A DNA stretch of 50,897 nucleotides from Propionivibrio sp. (GCF_016790145.1 NZ_JAEUOI010000016.1:1-50897), one strand, 5' to 3'. Positions 26,857 to 36,307 are shown, counted from the stretch's first letter. A program made the numbers and translations. Notes: generated from the sequence alone by a model not told the origin.

Positions 26857-27461
26857 AAAAAGTTTTGATACTCTTTGTTGCCTCGCTTCTGAGTGCATGT
26901 GTCGGTGGAGCGAGAAATGTGCCGCCGGCCCTTGTTTATGACTTTGGTTTGCCAGCGAAACGGCTGGTGGTTGAAGGAACGTGGTCCAGACTGGCGCTTG
27001 AAGTAAGGTCGCCGACCTGGACCGATTCGCGCAACATCGATTTTCGGCTGGTCTACGAAGAACCGCTAAAAAAACGCGAATACGCAGACAGTCGCTGGGC
27101 GAGCAGTCCGGGTCAAATGCTTGCCCAGCAACTCAGGCAGCAACTTGGAGCCGTCAGTGTCGGCGGCAATGCGGCGGCCGATTGTCTGCTCCGGGTCGAG
27201 TTGCAGGAATTTTCCCAGGTGTTCGACTCGCCGCAGAAAAGCCGTGCGCTGGTGCAGGCCAACGTCAGCCTGATTGATACCAGGCGGCAGCTTGTAGCCG
27301 AGCGACAGGTGGTTATCGAACACCCGGCAGCCAGCCCTGATGCACACGGTGGCGTCAATGCGCTTGTGAAGGTGAGTACCGAGCTCGGTCAGCAACTGGC
27401 CGACTGGCTCGCCAGTCTGGAGAAGAATAATGCGCTCAAGAGTTGTCGCTCAGGCCACTGA
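26853..27461 (+). CDS. ABC-type transport auxiliary lipoprotein (PqiC-like), copy 2
   Basis: A 202-residue lipoprotein with a short signal peptide and lipobox LLSAC. The mature part has the auxiliary-lipoprotein pattern YDFGLPAKR, VRSPTWTDSRNIDFRLVYEE and SRWASSPGQMLAQQLRQQL, then a QEFSQVFDSPQKSRALVQANVS strand pair. It is the last gene of the ppx-transporter operon and is much diverged from copy 1 (18290-18976) although its place and type are the same. Predicted to receive or hand over lipid at the outer membrane. Confidence 0.85.
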   Translation: MKKVLILFVASLLSACVGGARNVPPALVYDFGLPAKRLVVEGTWSRLALEVRSPTWTDSRNIDFRLVYEEPLKKREYADSRWASSPGQMLAQQLRQQLGAVSVGGNAAADCLLRVELQEFSQVFDSPQKSRALVQANVSLIDTRRQLVAERQVVIEHPAASPDAHGGVNALVKVSTELGQQLADWLASLEKNNALKSCRSGH

Positions 27462-28475
27462 TCTGGAGCTTTGGATACCAGTCAAATCTTTTTCTTGACC
27501 CTGACCGCCGTTGCACGATGCCGTTGGCAGTCATGCGCTTTCCCGATAGCGGTTTTTTTGTTACCTCTCAGCAGGTTCCTTGCTTGACAGACAAGAAACG
27601 CCATGTCCCGGTTTGCGACATGACAGTGCGAAAGATATCGTTGCCTGCGCAAGAATCCTTGTGGCAAAAGCCTCACAACCCGTATAGCGAAAATCACGCA
27701 AAGTGACATAGGCTGGCCTATTCCCATCGTGTACCTGACGGGTGGGCATCATCTGTGCTCCAAAACATGTTTCAAGTCATTGTTTTATAAGTAGCTATCT
27801 GTTTTTTCCGGGCTCTGGAGGCAATCTGTCCTGCGTGCTGGATTGCCTCGGGGAGAACGCTCTGCCATGCCATTTGATCGAAATGGCACGTTCATTGCCT
27901 GTAGGGATTATTCAGGGTGCCCGGAGTAACACTTTGTTTCGTTTCCTACATCGCCTGGTCAGGCAACTGTGCGTAAGCCACAAACCTTTCCTCATCAACG
28001 CGCTTGACGTGCTGGCGGTAATTTTTGTCTCGATGTTTTTGAACCTGATCATCCAGGGACGGCTTGATGCCGATGTCAACGGCATTTCCGCCAATTATCA
28101 GGAAACAATAGTCGCCGGTGTAGCTGCGCTAAAGGTGGCGCTGGCACCATCTCGTGACATGTTGCTGGTGGCAAATGATGCTCTGCACAAGGGGGCGTTG
28201 CAGGTCCCTCTGGAACTGAACGGCGAGGACGCGAAAAGTGGAATCTGGCGTGTCAGCCGTCGCGCGAACCGGCCAACTCATGAATTGTGGTTACAGGGTG
28301 GGTTAGTTGAAAACTGACCTCTTTATTTCATAAGATCATAAGGAGATAAAACATTGTCCTGACTAAAGAATTTAACCTAATGGAATAAACAACTGGAGCA
28401 ATAGTTCATTGTTGTGCGAACGATTGCCAAGTAATCGAAGGTTTTCAAACCTCAACTCATAAAAAGGATGGATTG
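27462..28475. other. One-kilobase intergenic region before the first pyrophosphatase
   Basis: No recognised gene. One plus-strand frame is open at 27742-28317 and its second half encodes a hydrophobic stretch (INALDVLAVIFVSMFLNLII) followed by VNGISANYQETIVAGVAALK. It has no ribosome-binding site, family resemblance or clear start, so I give it about one chance in four of being a small membrane protein gene. From 28318 to 28475 the sequence turns AT-rich and probably holds the hppA promoter; a good AAGGATGG site precedes the start. Confidence 0.4.
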
Positions 28476-31019
28476 ATGAAATACCCTAACTCGTCGTCCG
28501 CACCAATGTATGTCTTGGTGCATATGGCCCGGCTCATTCTTGCCGCTCTGCTGATCAGTGCGGTCTCCCCGGCGTTCGCCAGTTCTGAAGCCAATCTGGT
28601 CTTGCCGAACCTGCAGGATGCCGCTCTGGCAAGCTTCATGGGCGGTATGAGTGGCTCGCAATTGCTGACCTATGGTCTGTTCGTCTGCCTGGCAGGACTC
28701 GCATTTGGAGCCATCATTTATGGTCAGGTCAAGGCCATGCCCGTGCATCGTTCAATGGCTGAGGTCAGCGAACTGATCTACGAAACCTGCAAGACGTACA
28801 TGATCACCCAGGGCAAATTCATCCTTTTTCTCGAAGTATTCATTGGCGTAATCATTGTGGCGTACTTTGGCTGGGTACAGCGCATGCCTGCCGCCGAAGT
28901 GGCGCTGATTCTGGCCTTCTCACTGGTTGGTATTGCCGGCTCCTTTGGCGTTGCCTGGTTCGGCATCCGTATCAACACCCTGGCCAACAGCCGCACTGCC
29001 TTTGCCTCGCTTGAAGGCAGGCCTTTCCCGGTCTATGCGATCCCGATGAAGTCAGGCATTTCCGTTGGCATGATGCTGATATCGACCGAACTGTTGATCA
29101 TGCTCGGTATTCTGCTTTTTGTTCCACCCGAACTGGCTGGCAAGTGCTTTATCGGTTTTGCCATCGGCGAATCCCTCGGTGCGGCCGCACTGCGCATCGC
29201 TGGCGGCATCTTCACCAAGATTGCCGATATTGGCTCCGACCTGATGAAGATCGTCTTCAAGGTCAAGGAAGACGATCCCCGCAACCCCGGCGTCATTGCC
29301 GACTGTACCGGCGACAATGCCGGTGACTCGGTTGGCCCGACGGCTGACGGATTTGAAACCTACGGAGTAACCGGCGTTGCCCTGATCAGCTTCATTCTGC
29401 TGGCCGTTCCCGAAGCGGCCGTTCAGGTTCAGCTTCTGGTCTGGATCTTCGTCATGCGCGTGATGATGATTATTGCTTCTGGCATTTCCTATATCGGCAA
29501 TGAAATCGCCATGAAGGCCAGATATGGCAAGGCAGAAAGTTTCGACTTCGAAGCCCCTCTGACTTCGCTGGTGTGGGTCACCTCCATTGTTTCGTTGATC
29601 ATCACCTTCATCGTGTCCAAGGCATTGATCGGTAACATCGCTATCGGAGGAGTGGTTTATACCAATCTCTGGTGGCAACTCTCGCTGATCATTACCTTCG
29701 GTACGCTGGCCGGTGCGATCATCCCGGAAGTCGTGAAGGTTTTTACCTCGACAAACTCCCGGCACGTTCGCGAAGTCGTTACCGCGTCCCGCGAAGGTGG
29801 AGCAAGCCTGAACATTCTGGCCGGGCTCACCGCGGGTAACTTCTCCGCCTTCTGGATGGGCTTTGTCATCGTCGCCCTGATGACCGGGGCTTCTCTGGTA
29901 TCGCAAGGCGATTTGTCGCTGGTGATCAACCCCGATCCGGAAAAGGCCGGCATCATGGCCGCCGTTTTCTCCTTCGGTCTGGTCGCCTTCGGCTTCCTTG
30001 GCATGGGTCCGGTAACCATCGCTGTCGATAGTTATGGCCCGGTGACCGACAACGCGCAGTCGGTCTATGAGTTGTCCACCATCGAGCAGATTCCGGGTAT
30101 CGCAGCCGAAGTCAAGGCCGATTTCGGAATTACCCTCAACTTTCACAGGGCCAAGGAACTACTGGAAGAGAATGATGGTTGCGGCAATACTTTCAAGGCA
30201 ACGGCCAAGCCGGTACTGATTGGTACGGCGGTTGTCGGCGCCGCGACCATGGTGTTCTCCATCATCATGCTGCTCACGGACGGCCTGGCGAGCAACGTCA
30301 ACCATCTGTCGATGCTTCACCCTGCCTTCCTGCTTGGCCTGATCTCTGGCGGTGCCACGATTTTCTGGTTCTCCGGCGCTTCAACCCAGGCCGTGTCGAC
30401 GGGTGCCTATCGTGCCGTTGAATTCATCAAGCTCAACATGAAACTTGACGAAGGCTCGACCAAGGCCAACGTGGCAGACAGCAAGCGGGTTGTTGCCATC
30501 TGCACGCAGTATGCACAAAAAGGCATGTTCAACATCTTCATGGCCGTGTTCTTCGGTACCCTGGCCTGTGCCTTCATTGAGCCCTTCTTCTTTATCGGCT
30601 ACCTGATCTCGCTGGCCATCATCGGTCTCTATCAAGCCGTGTTCATGGCCAACGCCGGTGGGGCATGGGATAACGCCAAGAAGATTGTGGAAACCGAGCT
30701 GCGGGCCAAGGGCACGGAACTTCATGCGGCCGCAGTCATCGGTGACACGGTAGGTGATCCGTTCAAGGATACCTGTTCGGTTGCGATGAACCCGATCATC
30801 AAGTTCACCACACTTTTTGGTCTGTTGGCGGTTGAAATGGCAGTTGGCCTCGTTGCCAGGGGGCAACAAAACCTGGCCTGGTTATTGGCAGCCGTCTTCC
30901 TTATGCTGAACCTGTTCTTCGTTTATCGCAGCTTCTACTGGATGCGTATCGAGGATGACGAAAGATTCCCGGCCAAACCGGTACCGGTTCCTTACGGTGC
31001 TGTACCGCAAGAAAGCTGA
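28476..31019 (+). CDS. hppA: Membrane-bound proton-pumping pyrophosphatase, copy 1 (long form)
   Basis: An 847-residue integral membrane protein that couples PPi hydrolysis to ion pumping. The PPi/Mg site is intact: TKIADIGSDL, then EDDPRNPGVIAD and GDNAGDSVG near residues 253-283, and GDTVGDPFKDT near the C-terminus. The signature that separates K+-dependent from independent enzymes reads GNTFKA (Lys at the second-last position, about residue 573), predicting K+-independent activity; H+ is the likely ion. It is ~100 or more residues longer than common H+-PPases and begins with a signal-peptide-like segment ending AFA-SS and a conserved SEANLVLP. ATG 28476 follows AAGGATGG by seven bases. A paralogue is encoded convergently at 32046-34556. 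Confidence 0.93.
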   Translation: MKYPNSSSAPMYVLVHMARLILAALLISAVSPAFASSEANLVLPNLQDAALASFMGGMSGSQLLTYGLFVCLAGLAFGAIIYGQVKAMPVHRSMAEVSELIYETCKTYMITQGKFILFLEVFIGVIIVAYFGWVQRMPAAEVALILAFSLVGIAGSFGVAWFGIRINTLANSRTAFASLEGRPFPVYAIPMKSGISVGMMLISTELLIMLGILLFVPPELAGKCFIGFAIGESLGAAALRIAGGIFTKIADIGSDLMKIVFKVKEDDPRNPGVIADCTGDNAGDSVGPTADGFETYGVTGVALISFILLAVPEAAVQVQLLVWIFVMRVMMIIASGISYIGNEIAMKARYGKAESFDFEAPLTSLVWVTSIVSLIITFIVSKALIGNIAIGGVVYTNLWWQLSLIITFGTLAGAIIPEVVKVFTSTNSRHVREVVTASREGGASLNILAGLTAGNFSAFWMGFVIVALMTGASLVSQGDLSLVINPDPEKAGIMAAVFSFGLVAFGFLGMGPVTIAVDSYGPVTDNAQSVYELSTIEQIPGIAAEVKADFGITLNFHRAKELLEENDGCGNTFKATAKPVLIGTAVVGAATMVFSIIMLLTDGLASNVNHLSMLHPAFLLGLISGGATIFWFSGASTQAVSTGAYRAVEFIKLNMKLDEGSTKANVADSKRVVAICTQYAQKGMFNIFMAVFFGTLACAFIEPFFFIGYLISLAIIGLYQAVFMANAGGAWDNAKKIVETELRAKGTELHAAAVIGDTVGDPFKDTCSVAMNPIIKFTTLFGLLAVEMAVGLVARGQQNLAWLLAAVFLMLNLFFVYRSFYWMRIEDDERFPAKPVPVPYGAVPQES

Positions 31020-31159
31020 TTTAACGGGTTCGTTGTCTTATGAGACGGGGCAGAGTTTGACCGGATGTCAGCGCATGAATCCAGAGCAAACCTGCCCACC
31101 TGATCGTCAACGACTATGCAACTTATTGATGCCGACTTGGTCAGGCCCGACAGGCCAGA

Positions 31160-31924
31160 CTAGAGATTGGCCGAGCGCCACCAGTTGCTGTGATCCTTCC
31201 TGAGCACCGCCTGCGAAGGCATCGGGTAGTACACGAAGTCTGAACCAATGCCTACATAGAAACCGCCCTTGACCATGCGGAACGGGAAGACGAGTGAATG
31301 CACCCGATGCACAAGCTTGTTCCGCTTCCCACCGGGCTTCAGTTCCATCAAGGCTTCGCGCAGATGCTGCATGAAAGTATATGGCAGATCGCCCTCCAGA
31401 CCATTTTCCGGATCGTGGGCGAGCGGGCCCAGTTCGAGTTCGACAAAGCACAGTCCCGGAAAACTGAAAAACTTGGATGGCGTACTGGTTACATCGGCAC
31501 AAAAAAATGCCGGGTCCAGACGACTGACCACCAGGCTGTTGATCGGTGCAAGATCCTGGTACATATGCAGTTCAGGTACGGCGGAAGGAACCTGGCTTGC
31601 ACGACTCAAGCCCAGCGTCGCACCATTGGCCGTCGTCAGGTACAGTTTGCCCAATGAAGCCATAGTGAGGTGCTCCATCACGCGATACATCGAGATGTAC
31701 ACCGAGTTCTTGGGTGAACCATCCGGTTTCGCCACACACTTTGCCAAGGCTCCCTCGATGTCGAAGTACTCATGGCGGTAGCTTGGGTCGACTTCGAAAA
31801 ATACGGCCTGCCCCTTCGATTTGAACTTGTGGCCTGTCGCGTAATACTGCCCGAATTCCTCTGGTGGCAGCATGGAGGCGATCAGCGCTTCCGGGATCAG
31901 CGAGAAGTAAAGATGAGTAGTCAT
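31160..31924 (-). CDS. Conserved-looking protein of unknown function between two pyrophosphatase genes
   Basis: I do not recognise the family. The 254-residue product starts at ATG 31924, after AAGGGGGC; an in-frame extension to 32023 has no such site. It has no signal peptide or TM segment and looks like a soluble mixed alpha/beta protein, with aromatic-rich strands (HLYFSLIPEALIAS, QAVFFEVDPSYRHEYFDIE, FVELELGPL, GGFYVGIGSDFVYYPMP). It lies on the same strand as pyrophosphatase copy 2, downstream of which I expected it, but actually follows that gene's 3' end side: it is upstream of copy 2's stop by position and reads away from it, with 121 bp between its start and that stop. A role linked to PPi metabolism is only guilt by association. 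Confidence 0.7.
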   Translation of the reverse strand: MTTHLYFSLIPEALIASMLPPEEFGQYYATGHKFKSKGQAVFFEVDPSYRHEYFDIEGALAKCVAKPDGSPKNSVYISMYRVMEHLTMASLGKLYLTTANGATLGLSRASQVPSAVPELHMYQDLAPINSLVVSRLDPAFFCADVTSTPSKFFSFPGLCFVELELGPLAHDPENGLEGDLPYTFMQHLREALMELKPGGKRNKLVHRVHSLVFPFRMVKGGFYVGIGSDFVYYPMPSQAVLRKDHSNWWRSANL

Positions 31925-32045
31925 TGTTGATGCCCCCTTAAAATAGTCGACTTCGTTCTGGATTAACCCTGTTGCCGTGGCTACGAACACAGGATGATTT
32001 TCTTGTTCGGGCAAAGACCTCAAGGACGCTACGGACTACATACTG

Positions 32046-34556
32046 CTACCGACTTTCCTCTTTGGCGACGATGCGCATACCGTAAAAACTGCGGAAAACA
32101 AATATCAGGTTGACGACCAGGAACAGAGCCGACATTGCCCATACCACGGATTGCTGGCCCTGAGCGTTCAGACCGACCGCCATTTCAACCGCCAGCAGGC
32201 CGAAAAGCGTCGTGAATTTGATGATCGGATTCATGGCCACCGAAGCGGTGTCCTTGAACGGGTCGCCGACGGTGTCGCCGACCACCGAGGCATTGTGCAA
32301 ATCGGTACCCTTGGCGTGCATTTCGGTCTCCACGATCTTTTTGGCATTGTCCCATGCGCCACCGGCGTTGGCCATGAAAACGGCCTGATAAAGACCGATG
32401 ATTGCCAGCGAGATCAGGTAGCCGATAAAGAAGAAGGGCTCGATGAAAGCACAGGCCAGGGTGCCGAAAAATACCGCCATGAAGATGTTGAACATGCCCT
32501 TCTGCGCGTAGATCGTGCAGATCTCGACAACCTTCTTGCTGTCTTTTTGTGAGGCCTTGACGACCTCATCAAGCCGGATGTGCGTGCTGATGAACTCGAC
32601 AGCACGGTAGGCGCCGGTAGAAACGGCCTGTGTGCTGGCACCGGAAAACCAGAAAATCGTCGCGCCACCGGAGATCAGGCCGAGCAGGAATGGCGGATGC
32701 AGCAAAGAGAGCTTGTCCAGGTTTTCCGTAAGACCCGCTGTCAGCAACATGACGATGGAAAAAACCATGGTGGTCGCACCGACCACGGCGGTTCCGATCA
32801 ATACCGGCTTGGCCGTGGCCTTGAAGGTGTTGCCGGCTCCATCATTCTCTTCGAGCAGGAACTTCGCGGTACGGAAATTGAGATCGAAGCCGAAATCCCT
32901 CTTTATCTCAGCCTCGATGCCGGGTATCTGCTCGATCATGGACAGTTCGTATACCGACTGTGCGTTATCGGTGACCGGGCCGTAGCTGTCGACGGCAATC
33001 GTTACCGGACCCATCCCCAGGAAGCCGAAGGCGACCAGTCCGAACGAGAACACCGCAGCCATCATCGCCGCCTTCGTGTAATCGGGATTGATCACTGCGG
33101 TCAGGTCGAACTGCGACAGAATGTAGGCGCCGGACATCAGCCCGACGATGATCACGCCAATCCAGAAAGCCGAGAAGTAGCCGGCGACCAGGCCGGACAG
33201 GATGTTGAGGCTGGCGCCGCCAGCCTCGGAAGCCTTAACCACTTCGCGCACGTGCTTGGAGTGGGTCGACGTGAACACCTTCACCACCTCGGGAATGATG
33301 GCGCCGGCCAGCGTACCGAGGGTGATGATCAGCGAAAGCTGCCACCAGAGGTTGGTGTAGGTTTCGCCGCCGACCGCGAAGTTGCCGATCAGCAGGTACG
33401 ACACGATGAAAGTGATGATCAGGGAAATGAGCGAGGTGATCCAGACCAGCGAGGTCAACGGCGATTCGAAATTGAAGCGGACCTTTTCCCCGTACAGGCG
33501 TTGGGCGAGCACCTGATTGCCCAGATAGGATATGCCCGAGGCCACGATCATCATCACGCGCATGACGAACAGCCATACCAGCAGCTGAACCTGAACGGAG
33601 GGTTCCGGAACCGCGAGCATGATGAAGCTGATCAGCGCTACGCCGGTGACACCGTAGGTTTCGAAGCCGTCGGCGGTGGGGCCGACCGAGTCACCGGCAT
33701 TGTCGCCGGCACAGTCGGCGATCACGCCGGGGTTGCGCGCATCGTCTTCCTGGATACCGAATTCAATTTTCATCAGGTCGGATCCGATGTCGGCAATCTT
33801 GGTAAAGATGCCCCCTGCAATGCGTAGCGCAGCGGCGCCCAGCGATTCGCCGATGGCGAAGCCGATGAAGCACTTGCCAGCCAGGCTCGGCGGCACGAAC
33901 AACAGGATGCAGAGCATGATCAGCAGTTCGGTCGAGATCAGCAGCATGCCGATCGAGATGCCCGACTTGATTGGAATGGCATACACGGGATAGGGTTTGG
34001 CCGCCAGCGAGGCAAATGCCGTGCGGCTGTTCGCCAGGGTATTGATGCGTATGCCGAACCAGGCAACGGCGAAGGAGCCGGCGATACCGACCAGGGAAAA
34101 CGCCAGGATCAGCGCCACGTCGGGAGCCGGGAGTTGTTGAACGAAATAGAAGTAGCCGATCATCAATACTGCGGTCAAAGCCTGCAGAATCAGCAGAAAC
34201 TTGCCCTGGGTGATCATGTAGGTCTTGCAGGTTTCGTAGATCAATTCGCTGACTTCGGCCATCGAGCCATGTACCGGCAGACTGTAAATTTGACGGTAAA
34301 TGATGGCACCGAAGACCAGGCCGCCGAAGCATATCAGGAGTCCATAGGACAGCAGCGACCAGCCGGACATCCCGCCGAGGAAAGATACCAGCGACAGATC
34401 GCCAAGATCGGGAAGGACAAGATTGGCCTCGCTAACGTGGCCCGTGGATGCAAGGACGGGAAGCGAACTCAGTCCGACGATGAAAAGCAGGGTAAACAAC
34501 AGGCAACGCGCAAGATTTCGCCATGCCGGAACATACGCAGAATTACCAAAAGTCAT
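32046..34556 (-). CDS. hppA: Membrane-bound proton-pumping pyrophosphatase, copy 2 (long form)
   Basis: An 836-residue paralogue of the protein at 28476-31019, aligned over nearly its whole length with many long identical stretches. ATG 34556 follows GGGGAAG; an earlier in-frame start at 34610 lacks such a site. A signal-peptide-like segment ends VLAST, followed by the shared SEANLVLP. Catalytic segments are TKIADIGSDL, EDDARNPGVIAD (Ala replaces the first Pro of the usual EDDPRNP), GDNAGDSVG and GDTVGDPFKDT. GNTFKA again predicts a K+-independent enzyme. Two H+-PPases in one genome neighbourhood could work under different conditions, or one could favour PPi synthesis; neither is shown by the sequence. 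Confidence 0.92.
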   Translation of the reverse strand: MTFGNSAYVPAWRNLARCLLFTLLFIVGLSSLPVLASTGHVSEANLVLPDLGDLSLVSFLGGMSGWSLLSYGLLICFGGLVFGAIIYRQIYSLPVHGSMAEVSELIYETCKTYMITQGKFLLILQALTAVLMIGYFYFVQQLPAPDVALILAFSLVGIAGSFAVAWFGIRINTLANSRTAFASLAAKPYPVYAIPIKSGISIGMLLISTELLIMLCILLFVPPSLAGKCFIGFAIGESLGAAALRIAGGIFTKIADIGSDLMKIEFGIQEDDARNPGVIADCAGDNAGDSVGPTADGFETYGVTGVALISFIMLAVPEPSVQVQLLVWLFVMRVMMIVASGISYLGNQVLAQRLYGEKVRFNFESPLTSLVWITSLISLIITFIVSYLLIGNFAVGGETYTNLWWQLSLIITLGTLAGAIIPEVVKVFTSTHSKHVREVVKASEAGGASLNILSGLVAGYFSAFWIGVIIVGLMSGAYILSQFDLTAVINPDYTKAAMMAAVFSFGLVAFGFLGMGPVTIAVDSYGPVTDNAQSVYELSMIEQIPGIEAEIKRDFGFDLNFRTAKFLLEENDGAGNTFKATAKPVLIGTAVVGATTMVFSIVMLLTAGLTENLDKLSLLHPPFLLGLISGGATIFWFSGASTQAVSTGAYRAVEFISTHIRLDEVVKASQKDSKKVVEICTIYAQKGMFNIFMAVFFGTLACAFIEPFFFIGYLISLAIIGLYQAVFMANAGGAWDNAKKIVETEMHAKGTDLHNASVVGDTVGDPFKDTASVAMNPIIKFTTLFGLLAVEMAVGLNAQGQQSVVWAMSALFLVVNLIFVFRSFYGMRIVAKEESR

Positions 34557-35036
34557 CAGTCTTCCCCAAAAAAAGCAAGCCAAAGCGCTGCGATGGATAG
34601 GTCGGTCCATTCAGGCAATAAAAAAGTTCACATTTCCGGCAAGCGTAGCAACTGATTATGCAGTTGAAGACAACGAAGTCGAGCCGGTAATGTCCCAATA
34701 ATCCTGCTTCCGAGCCTGATAAGAATGCAGAAATTCGACAGTGCTAAATCATAAGCCGGGATGCTCCATGACATCATCAATTGCTGGCCGGCAGCTCAGT
34801 CCTGCCGGATGCGCTAATTTACAGATGTATTGCCAAGGAACTCTGAAACGTTTGGAAGTTTACTACCAGATTGCTGAATCTGACCAGTTGCAACTCATGT
34901 TTTTTGCCTTGAATGTTTCCAGCCCCGGCTTTCGAATGAGTAGTGACGGGCAGCCAATAACGGCGATTCTCATAGCCTCTTCAGATTCACGCTGATCGAC
35001 CACTCGCAGGCTAACTCAGTTGTTGGCAATGGCAGC
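34557..35036. other. Intergenic region between pyrophosphatase copy 2 and the 4.5S RNA
   Basis: About 480 bp without a gene I can support. A plus-strand frame at 34741-34995 has no ribosome-binding site or family resemblance. The right part leads into the 4.5S RNA promoter, and the left part should contain the promoter of pyrophosphatase copy 2, which I could not place. Confidence 0.5.
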
Positions 35037-35063
35037 TTGGGGACAGCGTTAAAATGGTATTAT
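35037..35063 (+). promoter_or_regulatory. Promoter of the 4.5S RNA gene
   Basis: TATTAT (35058-35063) is preceded by TG one base earlier, an extended -10, with TTGGGG at 35037-35042 as a weak -35. The expected start, about 7 bases after the -10, coincides with the first paired base of the RNA at 35071. Confidence 0.55.
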
Positions 35064-35070
35064 TCGCAAC

Positions 35071-35166
35071 GGCGGGTCTCCCCGCATTGCAGGGTGGTTA
35101 ACCTGGTCAGGTCCGGAAGGAAGCAGCCACAGCCATTTACTGCGAGTGCCGGGGGTAAGGCTCGCC
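35071..35166 (+). ncRNA. ffs: Signal recognition particle RNA, bacterial 4.5S
   Basis: The conserved SRP core GGTCAGGTCCGGAAGG followed by AAGCAGCC is present at ~35105-35128, with the GGAA tetraloop closing helix 8 where Ffh binds. The ends pair (GGCGGG at 35071 with CTCGCC at 35161) and the inner arms CTCCCCGCA / TGCCGGGGG continue the hairpin. The predicted length of ~96 nt is slightly below the 114 nt of E. coli 4.5S. With Ffh and FtsY this RNA targets nascent membrane proteins to the translocon. Exact mature ends are not certain. Confidence 0.93.
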
Positions 35167-35200
35167 ACTTCCATTTCTGGTGGCGTGGCGGTACGCTGTG

Positions 35201-36307
35201 TCAGGAAAAGCGCTGCATGAAGCGGCGGTCGATCCTGTCCTTCCAGCGCCAAACCCATACCCCGCTGGTGTAGAGGGGCCCCCAGGCTGCCAGCGCGTGG
35301 CGCTTTCCGGTGCTGATCAGGTATAGCGCCTTTCCCTGGGGTGCCCATCTTTGCATGGTTTTGCCAGTCAATACTGAGCGCAGATTGTTGGCGAGCACCG
35401 GGCCGGCACGAACGGCAAAGACGCCGGACTTTGGTCTGGGTTCGGCATAAGCGGCTACATCACCGGCGGCAAAAACAAAAGGATGGGAAGTGCTTTGCAG
35501 CGTTGGGGTGACGCGGATAAAGCCTTTTTCATCGCAGGCCAGACCGCTTGCCGATGGCCAGGTCGGAGCGGCGGCGCCGGTCACGAGCAGGCTGACATCG
35601 CAAGCCAGGCTCGTTGCATCGGAGAGTCTGACATGCCCCGCAATGAGTTCAATCGCGCGTCGATTCGCCAGGAAAGGGATCCCGTGTTGTTTAAGCAGCG
35701 CAAGGGCAGTATTTCGCAGACGTTCAGGGAGGCCCGATAACGGTAAGGCGTTGCCGCCGATCAGCGTGACTTGAGCGTTGGCTAACTGCTCACGAGCGAA
35801 TCGTTGTTTAATGGAAAAGGCCAGTTCAGTGCCTGCAGCGCCATCGCCGACGATGCTAAGCATAAAACCGGATTTCGCCTGGCGAGCACGCTCCAGCAAA
35901 CCGGGCCAGGCGGCAACAAACCCTTCGATAGGCCGGATCGGCAAAGCGAATTCCAGGGCGCCGGGGTCTAAACCCAGATCGACGTCCGAACCACTATCGA
36001 TGGATGCGATGTCAAAAGGGATGGTTTCGCCATTGGCGCAGCGTACCTGTTTCAATTCGCTGTCGAGTTCGGTACATGCGCTCTGTACAAACCGGATACC
36101 GGCCCGACTGGCGAGCAGGCTGATCGGGATTGCGCATTGCTCGATGCTGTAATGGCCGGCGATCCAGCCTGGCAGCATACCTGAATAGATCTGTCGTGGA
36201 TAAGGCGAGATGAGCGTTACTTCGCAATCGGGATAGGGCGACCTGGCCAGTGCGTCGAGCACGTACACATGGGCGTGACCGCCTCCGATGAGCAGCAAAC
36301 GTCTCAT
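35201..36307 (-). CDS. FAD-dependent pyridine-nucleotide-disulfide oxidoreductase (NDH-2/SelD-N-domain type)
   Basis: A 368-residue flavoprotein starting at ATG 36307, directly before the FAD motif RRLLLIGGGHAHVYVL; the frame is open further upstream without family sequence. The NAD(P) motif is SIVGDGAAGTELA, and the closing FAD motif is PFVFAAGDVA. The GGGHAH opening is typical of type-II NADH-dehydrogenase-like proteins and of the flavin domain fused to some SelD proteins; here it stands alone. It reads out of two glycosyltransferase genes on the same strand and ends 35 bp from the convergent 4.5S RNA. Electron acceptor and physiological role are unknown. Confidence 0.85.
   Translation of the reverse strand: MRRLLLIGGGHAHVYVLDALARSPYPDCEVTLISPYPRQIYSGMLPGWIAGHYSIEQCAIPISLLASRAGIRFVQSACTELDSELKQVRCANGETIPFDIASIDSGSDVDLGLDPGALEFALPIRPIEGFVAAWPGLLERARQAKSGFMLSIVGDGAAGTELAFSIKQRFAREQLANAQVTLIGGNALPLSGLPERLRNTALALLKQHGIPFLANRRAIELIAGHVRLSDATSLACDVSLLVTGAAAPTWPSASGLACDEKGFIRVTPTLQSTSHPFVFAAGDVAAYAEPRPKSGVFAVRAGPVLANNLRSVLTGKTMQRWAPQGKALYLISTGKRHALAAWGPLYTSGVWVWRWKDRIDRRFMQRFS

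Noticed and set aside
27443-27706. An 87-codon frame after the second lipid-transport lipoprotein
   Set aside because: Starts inside the end of the lipoprotein gene, has no ribosome-binding site and no protein-like pattern.
34741-34995. An 84-codon plus-strand frame between pyrophosphatase copy 2 and the 4.5S RNA
   Set aside because: No ribosome-binding site, unusual composition for this genome and no family features.
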